Shown: in pieces, positions 15,300-23,744 of the stretch
Position numbering within the stretch: position 1 is the first letter of the stretch
How the letters are laid out: each line of letters starts with the position of its first letter
Program-made: the position numbers and the translations under genes
Notes under the pieces: model-generated
What the model saw: only the letters and a program-made list of their open reading frames with translations
Told to the model about the DNA's origin: nothing
Databases searched by the model: none
From: Micromonospora sicca
GTDB lineage: Bacteria; Actinomycetota; Actinomycetes; Mycobacteriales; Micromonosporaceae
DNA length: 35,583 bases
Reading direction: 5' to 3'
Assembly: GCF_003172935.1 (NCBI RefSeq)
Contig: NZ_QGKS01000283.1
Location: 1 to 35,583 of the forward strand

Positions 15300-16086
15300 C
15301 GGTGGTCACCGCCAGGAACTCGACGAGCTGGGCGGCGGTGGCCTCGGGCTGATCGGCGTGCGGGTAGTGCCCGGAGTCGTCGACCATGCGCGCCTCGGCG
15401 GTGGCGAAGAGCCGCCGGGCGGCGCGCGCCTCGGCGCCCGGGTCCGTGAAGTCGGGGTCCTTCGTGCCCATCAGCACCAGCACCGGCTGCCGCACGTCGG
15501 CGGCCCGGGCGGTCCAGTGCGGCGCGGCCGGCGCGATCACCCCGCGCACGGCGTCCATCCGCCCGCGCAGGCCGGCGACCAGCTCCGTGCGGTACGCGGC
15601 GTCGTCGGCCGGCCGCGCGGCGGGGAACAGGGTCCGGTGGAACATGCCGAACAGCCGGGGGCTGCGCAGCACCGCGGCCTGGGCGACCCGCATGACCGGG
15701 TTGGGCTTCGGCTCGGCGACGAACGGGCTGAGCTGCACGACGCCGTTGACCAGGTCGGGCGCGTCGGCGGCGGCGAAGACCACGGCGGCCGCACTGGACG
15801 AGCTGCCGGCCAGGGTGGCCGGGCCGCCGCCGAGGGCCCGGACCACGGCGAGCAGGTCGGCGCCGACCTCGGCCGGGGCGTACGTCGGCCAGTGCGGGCT
15901 GGAGTCGCCGTGTCCCCGGACGTCCACCGAGGCCACCCGGTAACCGGCCCGGACCAGGAGCGGGATCAGGTGGCGGAAGGACCGCCGGTTCTCCCCCATG
16001 CCGTGCGAGAGGACCACCAGTGGCCCCTCCCCGTGCACCTCGTACGCGATGGTTCCGCCGTCCCGCGCCACCTGGCTAATCGTCAT
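15292..16086 (-). CDS. Alpha/beta hydrolase
   Basis: The 264-residue protein shows the oxyanion loop LVVLSHGMGENRRSF, a VDVRGHGDSS strand-loop and a nucleophile-elbow region LAGSSSSAAAV. A serine is present, although the usual GxSxG reads GSSSSA. It also has the acid strand VLVLMGTKDPDF and the C-terminal histidine DDSGHYPHADQPE. It is a cytosolic hydrolase or esterase of unknown substrate. The start is ATG 16086, which coincides with the transcript start predicted from TTGACG-N17-TAGCTT. A TTG codon further upstream is part of that -35 box and is rejected. It heads a three-gene operon with TetR and YrdB genes, so its substrate or product is a candidate inducer. Confidence 0.9.
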   Translation of the reverse strand: MTISQVARDGGTIAYEVHGEGPLVVLSHGMGENRRSFRHLIPLLVRAGYRVASVDVRGHGDSSPHWPTYAPAEVGADLLAVVRALGGGPATLAGSSSSAAAVVFAAADAPDLVNGVVQLSPFVAEPKPNPVMRVAQAAVLRSPRLFGMFHRTLFPAARPADDAAYRTELVAGLRGRMDAVRGVIAPAAPHWTARAADVRQPVLVLMGTKDPDFTDPGAEARAARRLFATAEARMVDDSGHYPHADQPEATAAQLVEFLAVTTGA

Positions 16087-16093
16087 AGCCACA

Positions 16094-16122
16094 AAGCTAA
16101 TGCCATTAGCTTCAATCGTCAA
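16094..16122 (-). promoter_or_regulatory. Promoter with overlapping 19-bp TetR operator
   Basis: On the minus strand -35 TTGACG (complement of 16117-16122) and -10 TAGCTT (complement of 16094-16099) are separated by exactly 17 bases. Seven bases later comes the hydrolase ATG, so the transcript is probably leaderless. AAGCTAATG c CATTAGCTT (16094-16112) is a perfect 9-bp inverted repeat covering the spacer and -10 box, ideal for repression. An additional half-site GCTAAT lies at 16075-16080 inside the coding start. The 120-base gap between proline dehydrogenase and the hydrolase contains nothing else. Confidence 0.85.
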
Positions 16123-16206
16123 GGCGCTACCGCCGGGGGTGACCTTTCGCCATCCCGGACGGCTACCGCCTGGTGCTCAGCACCCGGGCCTGGTCGAACC
16201 GGTGAG

Positions 16207-17127
16207 TCACTTCTTGGAGATCAGCGCCCGGCCGAAGAAGATCAGGTTGGCGGGGCGCTCGGCGAGGCGGCGCATCAGGTAGCCGTACCAGTCCTCGCCG
16301 TACGGCAGGTAGGTGCGCACGGTGTAGCCCTCGCCGACGAGGCGGGCCTGCTCCTCGGGGCGGATGCCGTACAGCATCTGGAACTCGAAACGGTCCGGGC
16401 CGCGGTCGAACCAGCGGGCCCGGTCCTCGCCGATGGCGATCAGGCGCGGGTCGTGGGTGGCCAGCATCGGGTAGCCGTCGCCGGCCATCAGCACGTTCAG
16501 GCAGCGGACGTAGGACCTGTCCACCTCGCGGGCGGACTGGTAGGCCACCGACTCCGGCTCCTTGTAGGCGCCCTTGCACAGCCGCACCCGCGACCCCGCG
16601 CCGGCCAGCTCCCGGCAGTCCGACTCGGTCCGCCGCAGGTACGCCTGGAGCACCGCACCGGTCGACGGGTAGTCCTTGCGCAGCTTGGCCAGGACGTCCA
16701 GGGTCGAGTCGGTGGTGGTGTGGTCCTCCATGTCCAGGGTGACCGTGGTGCCCGCCGCGTCGGCGGCCGCGCAGATCGCTCGCGCGTTGTCGTAGGCGAG
16801 CTGCTCGTCGAACATCTGCCCGAGCGCGGAGAGCTTCACGCTCACCTCGGCGGCGGGGGTGAGGCCGGCGGCGGAGAGCAGCCGCAGCAACTTGAGGTAT
16901 TCGTCCCGGGTGGCGTTCGCCTGCTCGGGGGTGACGGTGTCCTCGCCGAGGTTGTCGAGGGTGACCGCGAGGCCGTCGGCGACGAGTTCGCGGGTCGCGC
17001 GCAACGCGTCGTCGGTGCCGGCGCCGGCGACGAACCGGCGGACGACGTCCCGGGTGAACGGGGCCGTCGCGACGAGCCGCTCGACCTGGGATGACCGGGA
17101 GGCGGCGAGGATGACGGAACGGAGCAT
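16207..17127 (-). CDS. Proline dehydrogenase
   Basis: The 306-residue protein is a monofunctional, FAD-dependent PRODH oxidising proline to pyrroline-5-carboxylate, the first step of proline catabolism. Visible family blocks include VSVKLSALGQ, VTLDMEDHTTTDSTL, LQAYLRRTESD, VRLCKGAYKEPESVAYQ, FEFQMLYGIRPE and the C-terminal YLMRRLAERPANLIFFGRAL with the substrate-contacting YxxRRxxE. Length is normal for the short actinobacterial form. No pyrroline-5-carboxylate dehydrogenase is adjacent. The ATG at 17127 lies six bases after TACCCT (complement of 17134-17139), again a leaderless arrangement. In mycobacteria I recall proC (proline synthesis) in a similar place; here the locus carries proline breakdown instead. 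Confidence 0.95.
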   Translation of the reverse strand: MLRSVILAASRSSQVERLVATAPFTRDVVRRFVAGAGTDDALRATRELVADGLAVTLDNLGEDTVTPEQANATRDEYLKLLRLLSAAGLTPAAEVSVKLSALGQMFDEQLAYDNARAICAAADAAGTTVTLDMEDHTTTDSTLDVLAKLRKDYPSTGAVLQAYLRRTESDCRELAGAGSRVRLCKGAYKEPESVAYQSAREVDRSYVRCLNVLMAGDGYPMLATHDPRLIAIGEDRARWFDRGPDRFEFQMLYGIRPEEQARLVGEGYTVRTYLPYGEDWYGYLMRRLAERPANLIFFGRALISKK

Positions 17128-17133
17128 GAGCCG

Positions 17134-17139
17134 AGGGTA
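17134..17139 (-). promoter_or_regulatory. Leaderless -10 box of the proline dehydrogenase gene
   Basis: TACCCT on the minus strand is followed by six bases and the ATG at 17127. No Shine-Dalgarno sequence is present. The region 17128-17244 is a divergent intergenic space shared with the lipoprotein gene; no other element is clear. Confidence 0.45.
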
Positions 17140-17244
17140 ACGCCCGGCGAGCCACCCCCGCCGGGGGGCGGGGCGTACGTCACGCACTGCTGCGAGCGGG
17201 CCGTCGGGACCGACGACGTGGCGGTGATCGGCTACAACGTTCAC

Positions 17245-17514
17245 GTGGAACCACGCCCCCGACGCCGGCTCCGGTCGGCCACCGTGCAGCTCGGCGCGTT
17301 GACCGCCCTGGCGCTCGCCCTCTCCGGCTGCAACCTGACCGACGACGACGATGACGACTGCGCGCTGGGCCCGGCCGGCGGTGGTGGGGACACGGTGGCG
17401 CTGGCGCTGCGGGTCCCCGCGCCGGCCGCCGCCCGGACCGCCCCGGAGCCGGTCGCCGCGGCGGTGCCCGAGCGCGGCGGCTTCGGCACCCACCTCGCCG
17501 CCTGCGGGGGCTGA
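17245..17514 (+). CDS. Small putative lipoprotein next to the ATP-grasp gene
   Basis: This 89-residue protein has an Arg-rich start (VEPRPRRRLRSATVQLGAL), a hydrophobic stretch ALTALALALSGC ending in a good lipobox (LSGC, Cys29), an acidic run NLTDDDDDDC, and a Pro/Ala-rich remainder. It should be exported and lipidated. No family is recognised. It lies directly upstream of, and one base from, a YgiC-like ATP-grasp gene. In Escherichia coli the unrelated-looking lipoprotein YgiB precedes YgiC, so a functional partnership is a plausible inference. An in-frame GTG at 17218 is the alternative start; 17245 gives a more typical lipoprotein signal length. Confidence 0.68.
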   Translation: MEPRPRRRLRSATVQLGALTALALALSGCNLTDDDDDDCALGPAGGGGDTVALALRVPAPAAARTAPEPVAAAVPERGGFGTHLAACGG

Positions 17515-17515
17515 G

Positions 17516-18682
17516 GTGCGGCGCGAGGCCAGCACCCCCCGCCCCGGCTGGGACGCCACCATCCGCTCGCAGGGCCTGGTGTACGTCGACACCGAGCTGC
17601 CCGACGGCGGGATCATGTCGTACTGGGACGAGACCGCCGCGTACGCCTTCGCGCTGGACGAGGTGCTCCGGCTGGAGGAGGCGACCGAGGAGCTGCACCG
17701 GATGTCGGTGGCCGCGGCGGAGCACGTGGTGGCCCGCGACCGGTACGCCGAGTTCGGCATCCCGGCCTGGGCCGCCGAGGCGGTCGCCCGGTCGCTGCGC
17801 GAGGCCGCGCCTTCCCTCTACGGCCGTTTCGACCTCTGGTACGACGGCTCCTGGCCGCCGAAGCTGCTGGAGTACAACGCCGACACCCCGACCGCGCTGG
17901 TCGAGGCGAGCATCATCCAGTGGTACTGGCTGGAGCACATCCGGCCCGCGGCGGACCAGTGGAACAGCCTGCACGAGCGCCTGGTCGGGGCGTGGGCGAA
18001 GATCGGCGCCGACCTGCACGACCGGCGGGTGCACGTGGTCTGGTCGGGCGAGGAGGAGTCCGGCGAGGACCAGATCACCGCCGGCTACCTGGCGGAGACC
18101 GCCCGCCAGGCCGGGCTGGACGTCGAGCTGCTCCCCATCCAGCAGGTCGGCTGGGACGGCCGGCGCTTCGTCGACGCTGCCGACCGCCCGGTCACCACCT
18201 GCTTCAAGCTCTACCCGTGGGAGTGGATGCTCGCCGAGCCGTACGGGCCGCTCGCGCTGGACCCGGGCACCCCGACCACCTGGATCGAGCCGGCCTGGAA
18301 GCTGCTGCTGTCGAACAAGGCCCTGCTGGCCGTGCTCTGGGAGCTGTACCCGGACCACGAGTACCTGCTCCCGGCGTACCTGGACTCGCCGCGCGGGATG
18401 ACCGAGTACGTGGCGAAGCCGCTGCTCGGCCGGGAGGGCGGCTCGGTGCGGATCGTCACCGGCGGCGCCGAGATCACCAATCCGGGGAGCTACGGCGAGG
18501 AGGGGTTCTGCTACCAGCAGTTCCGGGCGCTGCCCGAGTTCGCCGGCAGCCGGATGGTGCTGGGGAGCTGGATCGTCGACGGCGAGTCGGCTGGCGCCGG
18601 CGTACGCGAGAGCGAGAGCCTCATCACGGACGGTTACGCGCGGTTCCTGCCGCACTACATCGATGCGCCGCGTACCCCGTGA
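17516..18682 (+). CDS. Glutathionylspermidine synthase-like ATP-grasp protein (YgiC/YjfC family)
   Basis: The 388-residue protein matches the synthetase half of glutathionylspermidine synthase (PF03738). Visible blocks are GLVYVDTELPDG, KLLEYNADTPTALVEAS, FKLYPWEWMLAEPYG, WKLLLSNKALLAVLWEL and YVAKPLLGREGGSV, containing the ATP and Mg-binding residues. It lacks the amidase domain, like E. coli YgiC. Actinomycetes do not make glutathionylspermidine, so the acceptor and donor are unknown; peptide or polyamine ligation to a cell-envelope target is inference. The start is GTG 17516, immediately after the lipoprotein stop, so translation is coupled. The final codons run close to the following CGNR gene. 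Confidence 0.9.
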   Translation: MRREASTPRPGWDATIRSQGLVYVDTELPDGGIMSYWDETAAYAFALDEVLRLEEATEELHRMSVAAAEHVVARDRYAEFGIPAWAAEAVARSLREAAPSLYGRFDLWYDGSWPPKLLEYNADTPTALVEASIIQWYWLEHIRPAADQWNSLHERLVGAWAKIGADLHDRRVHVVWSGEEESGEDQITAGYLAETARQAGLDVELLPIQQVGWDGRRFVDAADRPVTTCFKLYPWEWMLAEPYGPLALDPGTPTTWIEPAWKLLLSNKALLAVLWELYPDHEYLLPAYLDSPRGMTEYVAKPLLGREGGSVRIVTGGAEITNPGSYGEEGFCYQQFRALPEFAGSRMVLGSWIVDGESAGAGVRESESLITDGYARFLPHYIDAPRTP

Positions 18683-18688
18683 GTCGTC

Positions 18689-18694
18689 TACCGT
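18689..18694 (+). promoter_or_regulatory. Leaderless -10 box of the CGNR gene
   Basis: TACCGT is followed by seven bases and the GTG start at 18702. There is no Shine-Dalgarno site. The 19-base gap after the ATP-grasp stop means this promoter lies mostly at that gene's 3' end. Confidence 0.4.
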
Positions 18695-18701
18695 TGGTGT
18701 C

Positions 18702-19277
18702 GTGAACTTCGACGCGTACGCCCGGACCGGCGTTGACCTCGTCAACGCCCGCCTGGACGACCTCGACGACCTGCGGGCCCTCTTCCCGGACGACAACGCG
18801 TGGATGCGCGACGAGGTCGCGGAGCGGGACCTGGCGATCTTCCGGCGGGCGCAGAAGCGCCTGCGTGACGTCTTCGAGTACGGCACCTCGGGCCGGGACG
18901 GTCAGGCGGTGGCCGAGCTGAACGCGCTGCTGGAGGCGTTCCCGGTGCAGCCGCGGATCTCCGGCCACGACTCCAGCGACTGGCACATGCACGTGACCAG
19001 CCGCGGCGCCTCGGTCAGCCAGGAGTACCTGGCCGGCGCGGTGTGGGGGCTGTCGGTCTGGCTCTGCGAGTACGGCAGCGCCCGGTTCGGCGTCTGCGCG
19101 GACGAGCGCTGCGGCAACGTCTACCTGGACACCTCGTCGAACTGCTGCCGGCGGTTCTGCTCGGAGCGCTGCGCCACCCGCTCGCACGTGGCGGCCCACC
19201 GGGCCCGCAAGCGGGCGGCCGTCGGCGACCAGCTCACCGTGCCCGCCCAGGCGGAGACCCTCACCCCGGTCAGCTGA
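18702..19277 (+). CDS. CGNR zinc-finger regulator (ABATE domain)
   Basis: The 191-residue protein has an N-terminal helical ABATE-type domain (TGVDLVNARLDDLDDL and following) and a C-terminal CGNR zinc finger: FGVCADERCGNVYLDTSS, then RRFCSERCATRSHVAAHRAR. The four zinc cysteines and the AAHRARKR tail are present, with one extra cysteine (NCC). Such proteins are predicted stress-linked transcription regulators in actinobacteria. The start is GTG 18702. It follows the lipoprotein and ATP-grasp genes on the same strand but seems to have its own promoter, so its link to them is only positional. Confidence 0.9.
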   Translation: MNFDAYARTGVDLVNARLDDLDDLRALFPDDNAWMRDEVAERDLAIFRRAQKRLRDVFEYGTSGRDGQAVAELNALLEAFPVQPRISGHDSSDWHMHVTSRGASVSQEYLAGAVWGLSVWLCEYGSARFGVCADERCGNVYLDTSSNCCRRFCSERCATRSHVAAHRARKRAAVGDQLTVPAQAETLTPVS

Positions 19278-19288
19278 CCGGGGGCGCG

Positions 19289-19318
19289 CCCTCCCCGTCA
19301 GACGTCGACCGGGGAGGG
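19289..19318. terminator. Convergent terminator hairpin
   Basis: CCCTCCCCG (19289-19297) and CGGGGAGGG (19310-19318) pair with a 12-base loop. It sits between the convergent CGNR gene (stop 19277) and isomerase gene (stop at 19298-19300, inside the loop). There is no T-tract, which is common for actinobacterial hairpin terminators. Confidence 0.65.
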
Positions 19319-20104
19319 GGCGGTGAGGTTGGCGCGGGCGAACTCCAGGGCCTCGCGCAGGTCGGCCTCCCGCACCGCGCGGCTCTTCGCGCCCCGGGTG
19401 GTGACCTCCACGGCGACCGAGCCGGTGAAGCCGCGCCCGGCGAGCGAGCGGAGCAGCTCGGCGCAGGGCTGGCCGCCCCGCCCGGGCACCAGGTGCTCGT
19501 CGCGTCCCTCACCGGTGCCGTCGCCGAGGTGGACGTGCGCCAGGCCGGCGCCCATCCGGTCGGCCATCTCCAGGGCGTCGGTGTGCGAGGCGGCGCAGTG
19601 CGACAGGTCCAGGGTGTACGCGGCGTAGCCGGTGTCGGTCGGATCCCACCCCGGGACGTACGGGACGAACTGCCGGCCGGCCATCCGCACCGGGTACATG
19701 TTCTCCACCGCGAAGCGCAGCCCGCCGAACTGCCCGGCGATCTTGTCGAGGCCGTCGGTGAAGTTCCGGGCGTAGTCCCGCTGCCAGGTGAACGGCGGGT
19801 GCACCACGACGGTCGGCGCTTCGAGGGTCTCGGCCAGCTCGGCGGCCTTGCGCAGCCGCTCCCACGGGTCCGGGCTCCACACCCGCTGGGTGACCAGCAG
19901 GCAGGGCGCGTGCACCGAGAGCACCGGCACGCCGTAGTGGTCGGCGAGCCCGCGCAGCGCGCCCGGGTCCTGGCTGACGACGTCGGTCCAGACCATCACC
20001 TCGACGCCGTCGTAGCCGAGCGCGGCGGCGAGCTGGAACGCCGCCGCGGTCCGCTCAGGGAAGACCGAGGAACTGGAGAGGAGCACCGGGACGCGGGAAG
20101 TCAC
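19298..20104 (-). CDS. Sugar phosphate isomerase/epimerase-like TIM-barrel protein
   Basis: The 268-residue protein belongs to the AP-endonuclease-2/xylose-isomerase-like TIM-barrel family. The order of blocks is [74 protein letters not shown] and GSVAVEVTT. The His, Glu and Asp residues at strand ends form the usual metal site. Its substrate is unknown. It is the counterpart of Rv0498, which I recall next to ppx1 in mycobacteria; here too the Ppx gene lies just upstream on the same strand. The start is GTG 20104, seven bases after TACCCT (complement of 20112-20117), so it probably has its own leaderless transcript. Confidence 0.88.
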   Translation of the reverse strand: MTSRVPVLLSSSSVFPERTAAAFQLAAALGYDGVEVMVWTDVVSQDPGALRGLADHYGVPVLSVHAPCLLVTQRVWSPDPWERLRKAAELAETLEAPTVVVHPPFTWQRDYARNFTDGLDKIAGQFGGLRFAVENMYPVRMAGRQFVPYVPGWDPTDTGYAAYTLDLSHCAASHTDALEMADRMGAGLAHVHLGDGTGEGRDEHLVPGRGGQPCAELLRSLAGRGFTGSVAVEVTTRGAKSRAVREADLREALEFARANLTAPSPVDV

Positions 20105-20180
20105 GCCCCTCAGGGTAGCCCGGCCCGTCGCACGGCATCAGGACGAGCACCCGCAAAAAGCCCAGAACGACCGACCGGGA

Positions 20181-21125
20181 TCACATCGGCGCGAGCTGAT
20201 CGAGCCGCCGGAGGATGACCCCCTCGCGCAGCGCCCACGGGCAGACGTCGAGCGCGTCGACGTCGAGCCGGCGCATCACCGCCTCGGCCACCACCGCGCC
20301 GGCCAGGAGCTGGTGGGCCCGGGCGGCGCTCACCCCCTCCAGCTCCGGCAGCTGCGCCGGCGGGATGTGCCGGACGAAGCCCAGCACCTGCCGCAGCCCG
20401 GTGCGGGTCAGGCTGCGCCGGGCCCAGAGCCCGGCGCCGGAGGGCGCGGCGCCGGCCAGCCGGGCCAGCGTCCGGAACGTCTTCGAGGTGGCGACCGGGC
20501 GTTCCCAGCCCACCGCCGCCAACTTCTCCACCACCGGGTCGAGCCGCTCGTCGACGTACTCCCGCAGCTCCTCCACGGCCTCGGCCGGCGGCGCCAGGGT
20601 GCCCGACGGGTCGACCCGCAGCCGCTCCCGGCTCAACCGCCCGGCGCCGAGCGGCAACGAGATCGCCACGTCCGGTTCCTCGTCGATCCCGGCCGCCAGC
20701 TCCAGCGAGCCGCCGCCGATGTCGAGGGCCAGCAGCCGGCCGGCCGACCAGCCGAACCACCGCCGGACCGCCAGGAAGGTCATCCGCGCCTCGTCCGCGC
20801 CGGCGAGCACCTCCAGCCGTACGCCGGTCTCCTCCCGGACCCGGGCCAGCACCTCGGCGGCGTTGGTGGCGTCCCGGACGGCGGAGGTGGCGAAGGCGAG
20901 CAGGTCGTCGGCGTCCAGCCCGGCCGCCGCCGCCCGGGCCATGCCGACCGCCTTGACCAGCCCGTCCGCGCCCGCCTCGGTCAGCGCGCCGTCCGGGCCG
21001 ATCTGCTCGGCCAGCCGGAGCACCACCTTCTCCGAGTGCGCCGGCCAGGGGTGCGCCCCGTGGTGGGCGTCGACCACCAGCAGGTGCACCGTGTTCGAAC
21101 CGACGTCGAGGACACCCAGTCGCAT
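20181..21125 (-). CDS. Ppx/GppA-family phosphatase
   Basis: The 314-residue protein shows the ASKHA fold motifs: [20 protein letters not shown] at the N-terminus, the [12 protein letters not shown] block, and [16 protein letters not shown]. It hydrolyses polyphosphate and/or pppGpp, linking phosphate stores and the stringent response. The short form without a C-terminal extension resembles mycobacterial Ppx1 (Rv0496). The start is ATG 21125, seven bases after TAGGGT (complement of 21133-21138), with no ribosome-binding site. It is divergent from the cysteine-rich gene, the two starts being 74 bases apart. Its neighbourhood with senX3-regX3 and phoU in this window fits a phosphate theme, although those lie 9 kb away. 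Confidence 0.92.
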   Translation of the reverse strand: MRLGVLDVGSNTVHLLVVDAHHGAHPWPAHSEKVVLRLAEQIGPDGALTEAGADGLVKAVGMARAAAAGLDADDLLAFATSAVRDATNAAEVLARVREETGVRLEVLAGADEARMTFLAVRRWFGWSAGRLLALDIGGGSLELAAGIDEEPDVAISLPLGAGRLSRERLRVDPSGTLAPPAEAVEELREYVDERLDPVVEKLAAVGWERPVATSKTFRTLARLAGAAPSGAGLWARRSLTRTGLRQVLGFVRHIPPAQLPELEGVSAARAHQLLAGAVVAEAVMRRLDVDALDVCPWALREGVILRRLDQLAPM

Positions 21126-21199
21126 GCTGATGACCCTAGGCGCAACACGTTTTCCCGGCTCGCCAGCCGGCCGGAGGCACCCCGCGTACGCTGGTCCGG
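21126..21199. promoter_or_regulatory. Divergent leaderless promoter pair (ppx / cysteine-rich gene)
   Basis: Within 74 bases lie TAGGGT (complement of 21133-21138), seven bases before the Ppx ATG, and TACGCT (21187-21192), seven bases before the plus-strand GTG at 21200. Both fit the leaderless layout seen elsewhere in the window. Confidence 0.45.
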
Positions 21200-22009
21200 G
21201 TGACAGGCCAGATCGAGCTGCAGGTACTCGTGGACGACCCCGACGACCCGCGCAGCCGGGAGGTGGGGCTCGACTTTCCCCGGGAGTGGATCGAGTTCGT
21301 CGACCCGGCGGACGAGAAGCACCTGGTCCGGGCCGACCTGACCTGGCTGCTCTCCCGCTGGACGTGCATCTTCGGCAAGGGCTGCCACGGCATCGTCGCC
21401 GGCCGGGCCGCCGACGGCTGCTGCTCGCACGGCGCGTTCTTCACCGACTCCGACGACGAGAAGCGGGTCCGCACCGCGGTCAAGCGGCTCACCCCGTCGA
21501 CCTGGCAGCACTTCCGCCGCGGCTTCAAGAACTGGACCGAGAACGACACCATCGACGGCAAGAACCCGGCCCGGCGCACCGCCACCCGGGACGTCGACGC
21601 GCCGTGCGTCTTCCTCAACGACGCCGACTTCCCGGGTGGGGGCGGCTGCGCGCTGCACGCCCAGGCGCTGCGCGACGGCGTGCATCCGCTGGAGTACAAG
21701 CCGGACGTCTGCTGGCAACTGCCGATCCGCCGCGACCAGGACTGGCACAAGCGGACCGACAACACCAAGGTGCTGATCTCCACGCTGTCGGAGTTCGACC
21801 GGCGGGGCTGGGGCGCGGGCGGGCACGACCTGGACTGGTGGTGCACCTCCTCCACCGACGCGCACGTCGGCGCCGAGCCGATGTACGTCTCGTACGGCCC
21901 GGAGCTGACCGCGCTGATCGGCGCCCCCGCGTACGCGAAGCTGGCGGAGCTGTGCGCGGCCCGGCTGCGGCAGGGTCAGATCGCCCCGCACCCGGCCAGC
22001 GAGGGCTGA
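21200..22009 (+). CDS. Conserved cysteine-rich protein (possible metal-cluster protein)
   Basis: This 269-residue soluble protein has clustered cysteines and histidines: [52 protein letters not shown] and WWCTSS. The spacing C-x5-C, CC, C, C resembles the cysteine clusters of YkgJ/DUF3109-like proteins, thought to bind zinc or an iron-sulfur centre. I do not recognise a precise family, and no enzymatic domain is visible. The start is GTG 21200, seven bases after TACGCT. It is divergent from the Ppx gene and convergent with the RraA gene, the gap being only 16 bases. Confidence 0.78.
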   Translation: MTGQIELQVLVDDPDDPRSREVGLDFPREWIEFVDPADEKHLVRADLTWLLSRWTCIFGKGCHGIVAGRAADGCCSHGAFFTDSDDEKRVRTAVKRLTPSTWQHFRRGFKNWTENDTIDGKNPARRTATRDVDAPCVFLNDADFPGGGGCALHAQALRDGVHPLEYKPDVCWQLPIRRDQDWHKRTDNTKVLISTLSEFDRRGWGAGGHDLDWWCTSSTDAHVGAEPMYVSYGPELTALIGAPAYAKLAELCAARLRQGQIAPHPASEG

Positions 22010-22025
22010 CCCGGCGCGGCCGACG

Positions 22026-22508
22026 CTACGGCCGTCCCCCGGGCGGCACGACCACGACGCCGTCGTCGTCGCTGTGCACCTCGGCGCCCGGCGCGAAGAC
22101 GCAGTCGCCGAACGACACCGGCACGTCCCGCTCACCGGCGCCCGTCTTGGCGCTCTTGCGGGGGTTCGTGCCGAGCGCCTTGATGCCGATCGGCAGGGCC
22201 CGCAGGGCGGCGACGTCGCGAACCGCGCCGTTGATCACCACGCCCGCCCAGCCGTTCTCCGCGGCCGTGCCGGCGATGAGGTCGCCCATCAGGGCGGTGT
22301 GCAGCGATCCGCCGCCGTCCACCACCAGCACCCGCCCCGCCCCCGGCTCGCCGACGATCGACTTCACCAGGGCGTTGTCCTCGAAGCAGCGCACGGTGAC
22401 CGCGGGCCCGGCGAAGGCGGCGACGCCGCCGTACTGGCGCAGCTGGGTGTCGCAGGAGCCGAGCGTGTCGCCGTACCGGTCGTAGAGGTCGGCGGTCGGG
22501 ATCAGCAT
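22026..22508 (-). CDS. rraA: RraA family protein (RNase E regulator / HMG aldolase fold)
   Basis: The 160-residue protein matches RraA throughout: [67 protein letters not shown] and a C-terminal [12 protein letters not shown]. The family either inhibits RNase E-type RNA decay or acts as a 4-hydroxy-4-methyl-2-oxoglutarate/oxaloacetate aldolase; sequence does not separate these. The start is ATG 22508 with GAGGGA six bases upstream. A longer open frame on this strand is a shadow through the transporter gene. It follows the MFS gene by 14 bases and is likely co-transcribed. Near the tricarboxylate transporter an oxo-acid aldolase role would make sense, as inference. Confidence 0.92.
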   Translation of the reverse strand: MLIPTADLYDRYGDTLGSCDTQLRQYGGVAAFAGPAVTVRCFEDNALVKSIVGEPGAGRVLVVDGGGSLHTALMGDLIAGTAAENGWAGVVINGAVRDVAALRALPIGIKALGTNPRKSAKTGAGERDVPVSFGDCVFAPGAEVHSDDDGVVVVPPGGRP

Positions 22509-22522
22509 GGATCTTCCCTCTC

Positions 22523-23701
22523 TCATTCGGTTGCGGGGGTGGATAACCGGTGCAGGCCGGTGGCGGCGACGGCCGCGCCGGCCAGGCCCGCCGCGGTGCA
22601 GGCGAGCACCCCGGCCGCCCCGGCGCCGGCCGCCAGCACGCCGGCGGCGCTGGGGATGAGCACCTGGCCGAGCCGGTTGCCGGTCAGCCGCAGCGACATC
22701 GCCCGGCCGCGCAGGCCCGGCGGGGCGACCTCGGCCAGGAACGACATGGTGAGCGGTTGGCCCGCGCCCAGCCCCAACCCGGCGACCGTGACCACGACGG
22801 CCATCGCCCAGAACGGCAGGGGCGGCAGCAGCAGCCCGAGACCGGCGGCGGAGAGGGCGACGGTGCCGATCAGCAGCGCGCGCCGACCCACGGTGGCGAC
22901 CAGCCGGCCGAGCAGCAGCCGGGAGGCCATCGACGCCACCGCGCGCAGCCCCAACAGGACGCCGATCGAGCCGGCGGCGATGCCGCGTTCGGCGCCGAGG
23001 GCGGGCAGGTAGACCAGGGTGATGTCGACCGCGGCCAGCACGACGCAGCTGACCGTGAGCGCCCGGACCAGCCCGGGCTCGCGGAGCAGGCCACGCAGTC
23101 CGCCGGCAGCCGGCCCGGCCACCTGCCGGTGGTGGCCCGACGGGCGGAGGAACCCGGCGGCGACCAGCAGCGGCACGGTGAGCGCGGTGGCGCCGACGAA
23201 GATGGCCCGGGTGTCCGGCATCGGCCGGTCCCCGCCGAAGACCACGATCAGGCCCGGGCCGAGCGCCTGGCCGAGTGAGGCCGCGAACGTGTAGTAGCCG
23301 AAGGCCGCGTCGTACCGGTCCGCCGGGGTGCGGTTCGCGACCAGGGCCTGCTGCGCCACCACCGAGCAGAGATGCGCGGTGCCCAGCACCATGCTGGCCA
23401 ACACCAGGCCGGCGACCGAGTCCGCGAGGAAGACGAAGCACAGGCCGGCGACGGCGAGCAGCCCCGACCCGGCCAGCACGATCCGGCGTTCGCCGAACCG
23501 GTCGACGGCGTGTCCGGAGGGGACGGCCAGCACCAGCGGTACGACGGCGAAGCTGGCCCCGAGCACGCCCAGCCAGGCCGACGGCACGTCGAGGTCGAGC
23601 GCCCGGTAGGTCGAGGCCGGGCGCAGCATGAAGGTGACCGCCTGCACCACGACGGTGTGCGTAAGGAGCAGGGCGGTCTGGGCGCGGCCGGGGACCCCCA
23701 C
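22523..23701 (-). CDS. MFS transporter
   Basis: The 392-residue protein has 12 predicted membrane segments and the MFS loop motif after the second ([20 protein letters not shown], the GxxxDRxGxR form). A central loop ([16 protein letters not shown]) separates the two six-helix halves, and the equivalent loop in the second half reads [16 protein letters not shown]. It resembles drug or metabolite exporters, with substrate unknown. The start is GTG 23701, which lies in the loop of a 10-bp hairpin. It follows the stress-protein gene by 43 bases and precedes rraA on the same strand. Confidence 0.9.
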   Translation of the reverse strand: MGVPGRAQTALLLTHTVVVQAVTFMLRPASTYRALDLDVPSAWLGVLGASFAVVPLVLAVPSGHAVDRFGERRIVLAGSGLLAVAGLCFVFLADSVAGLVLASMVLGTAHLCSVVAQQALVANRTPADRYDAAFGYYTFAASLGQALGPGLIVVFGGDRPMPDTRAIFVGATALTVPLLVAAGFLRPSGHHRQVAGPAAGGLRGLLREPGLVRALTVSCVVLAAVDITLVYLPALGAERGIAAGSIGVLLGLRAVASMASRLLLGRLVATVGRRALLIGTVALSAAGLGLLLPPLPFWAMAVVVTVAGLGLGAGQPLTMSFLAEVAPPGLRGRAMSLRLTGNRLGQVLIPSAAGVLAAGAGAAGVLACTAAGLAGAAVAATGLHRLSTPATE

Positions 23702-23719
23702 CTCAGGCAGGGGTCCCCG
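23689..23719. terminator. Hairpin overlapping the MFS start codon
   Basis: CGGGGACCCC (23689-23698) and GGGGTCCCCG (23710-23719) are perfect 10-bp arms around an 11-base loop that contains the MFS GTG start (23699-23701). It may end the TctCBA-USP transcript, or hide the MFS start in the mRNA. There is no T-tract. Confidence 0.55.
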
Positions 23720-23744
23720 CCGACAACGTGACGCGACCGGTCAC

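Noticed and set aside
16120..16122. TTG as an upstream start for the alpha/beta hydrolase
   Set aside because: These bases form the -35 box TTGACG of the predicted promoter, so they would not be in the mRNA.
22026..23441. Extended minus-strand frame upstream of RraA
   Set aside because: The conserved RraA protein begins at ATG 22508 with its own ribosome-binding site; the upstream part is out of frame within the MFS gene.
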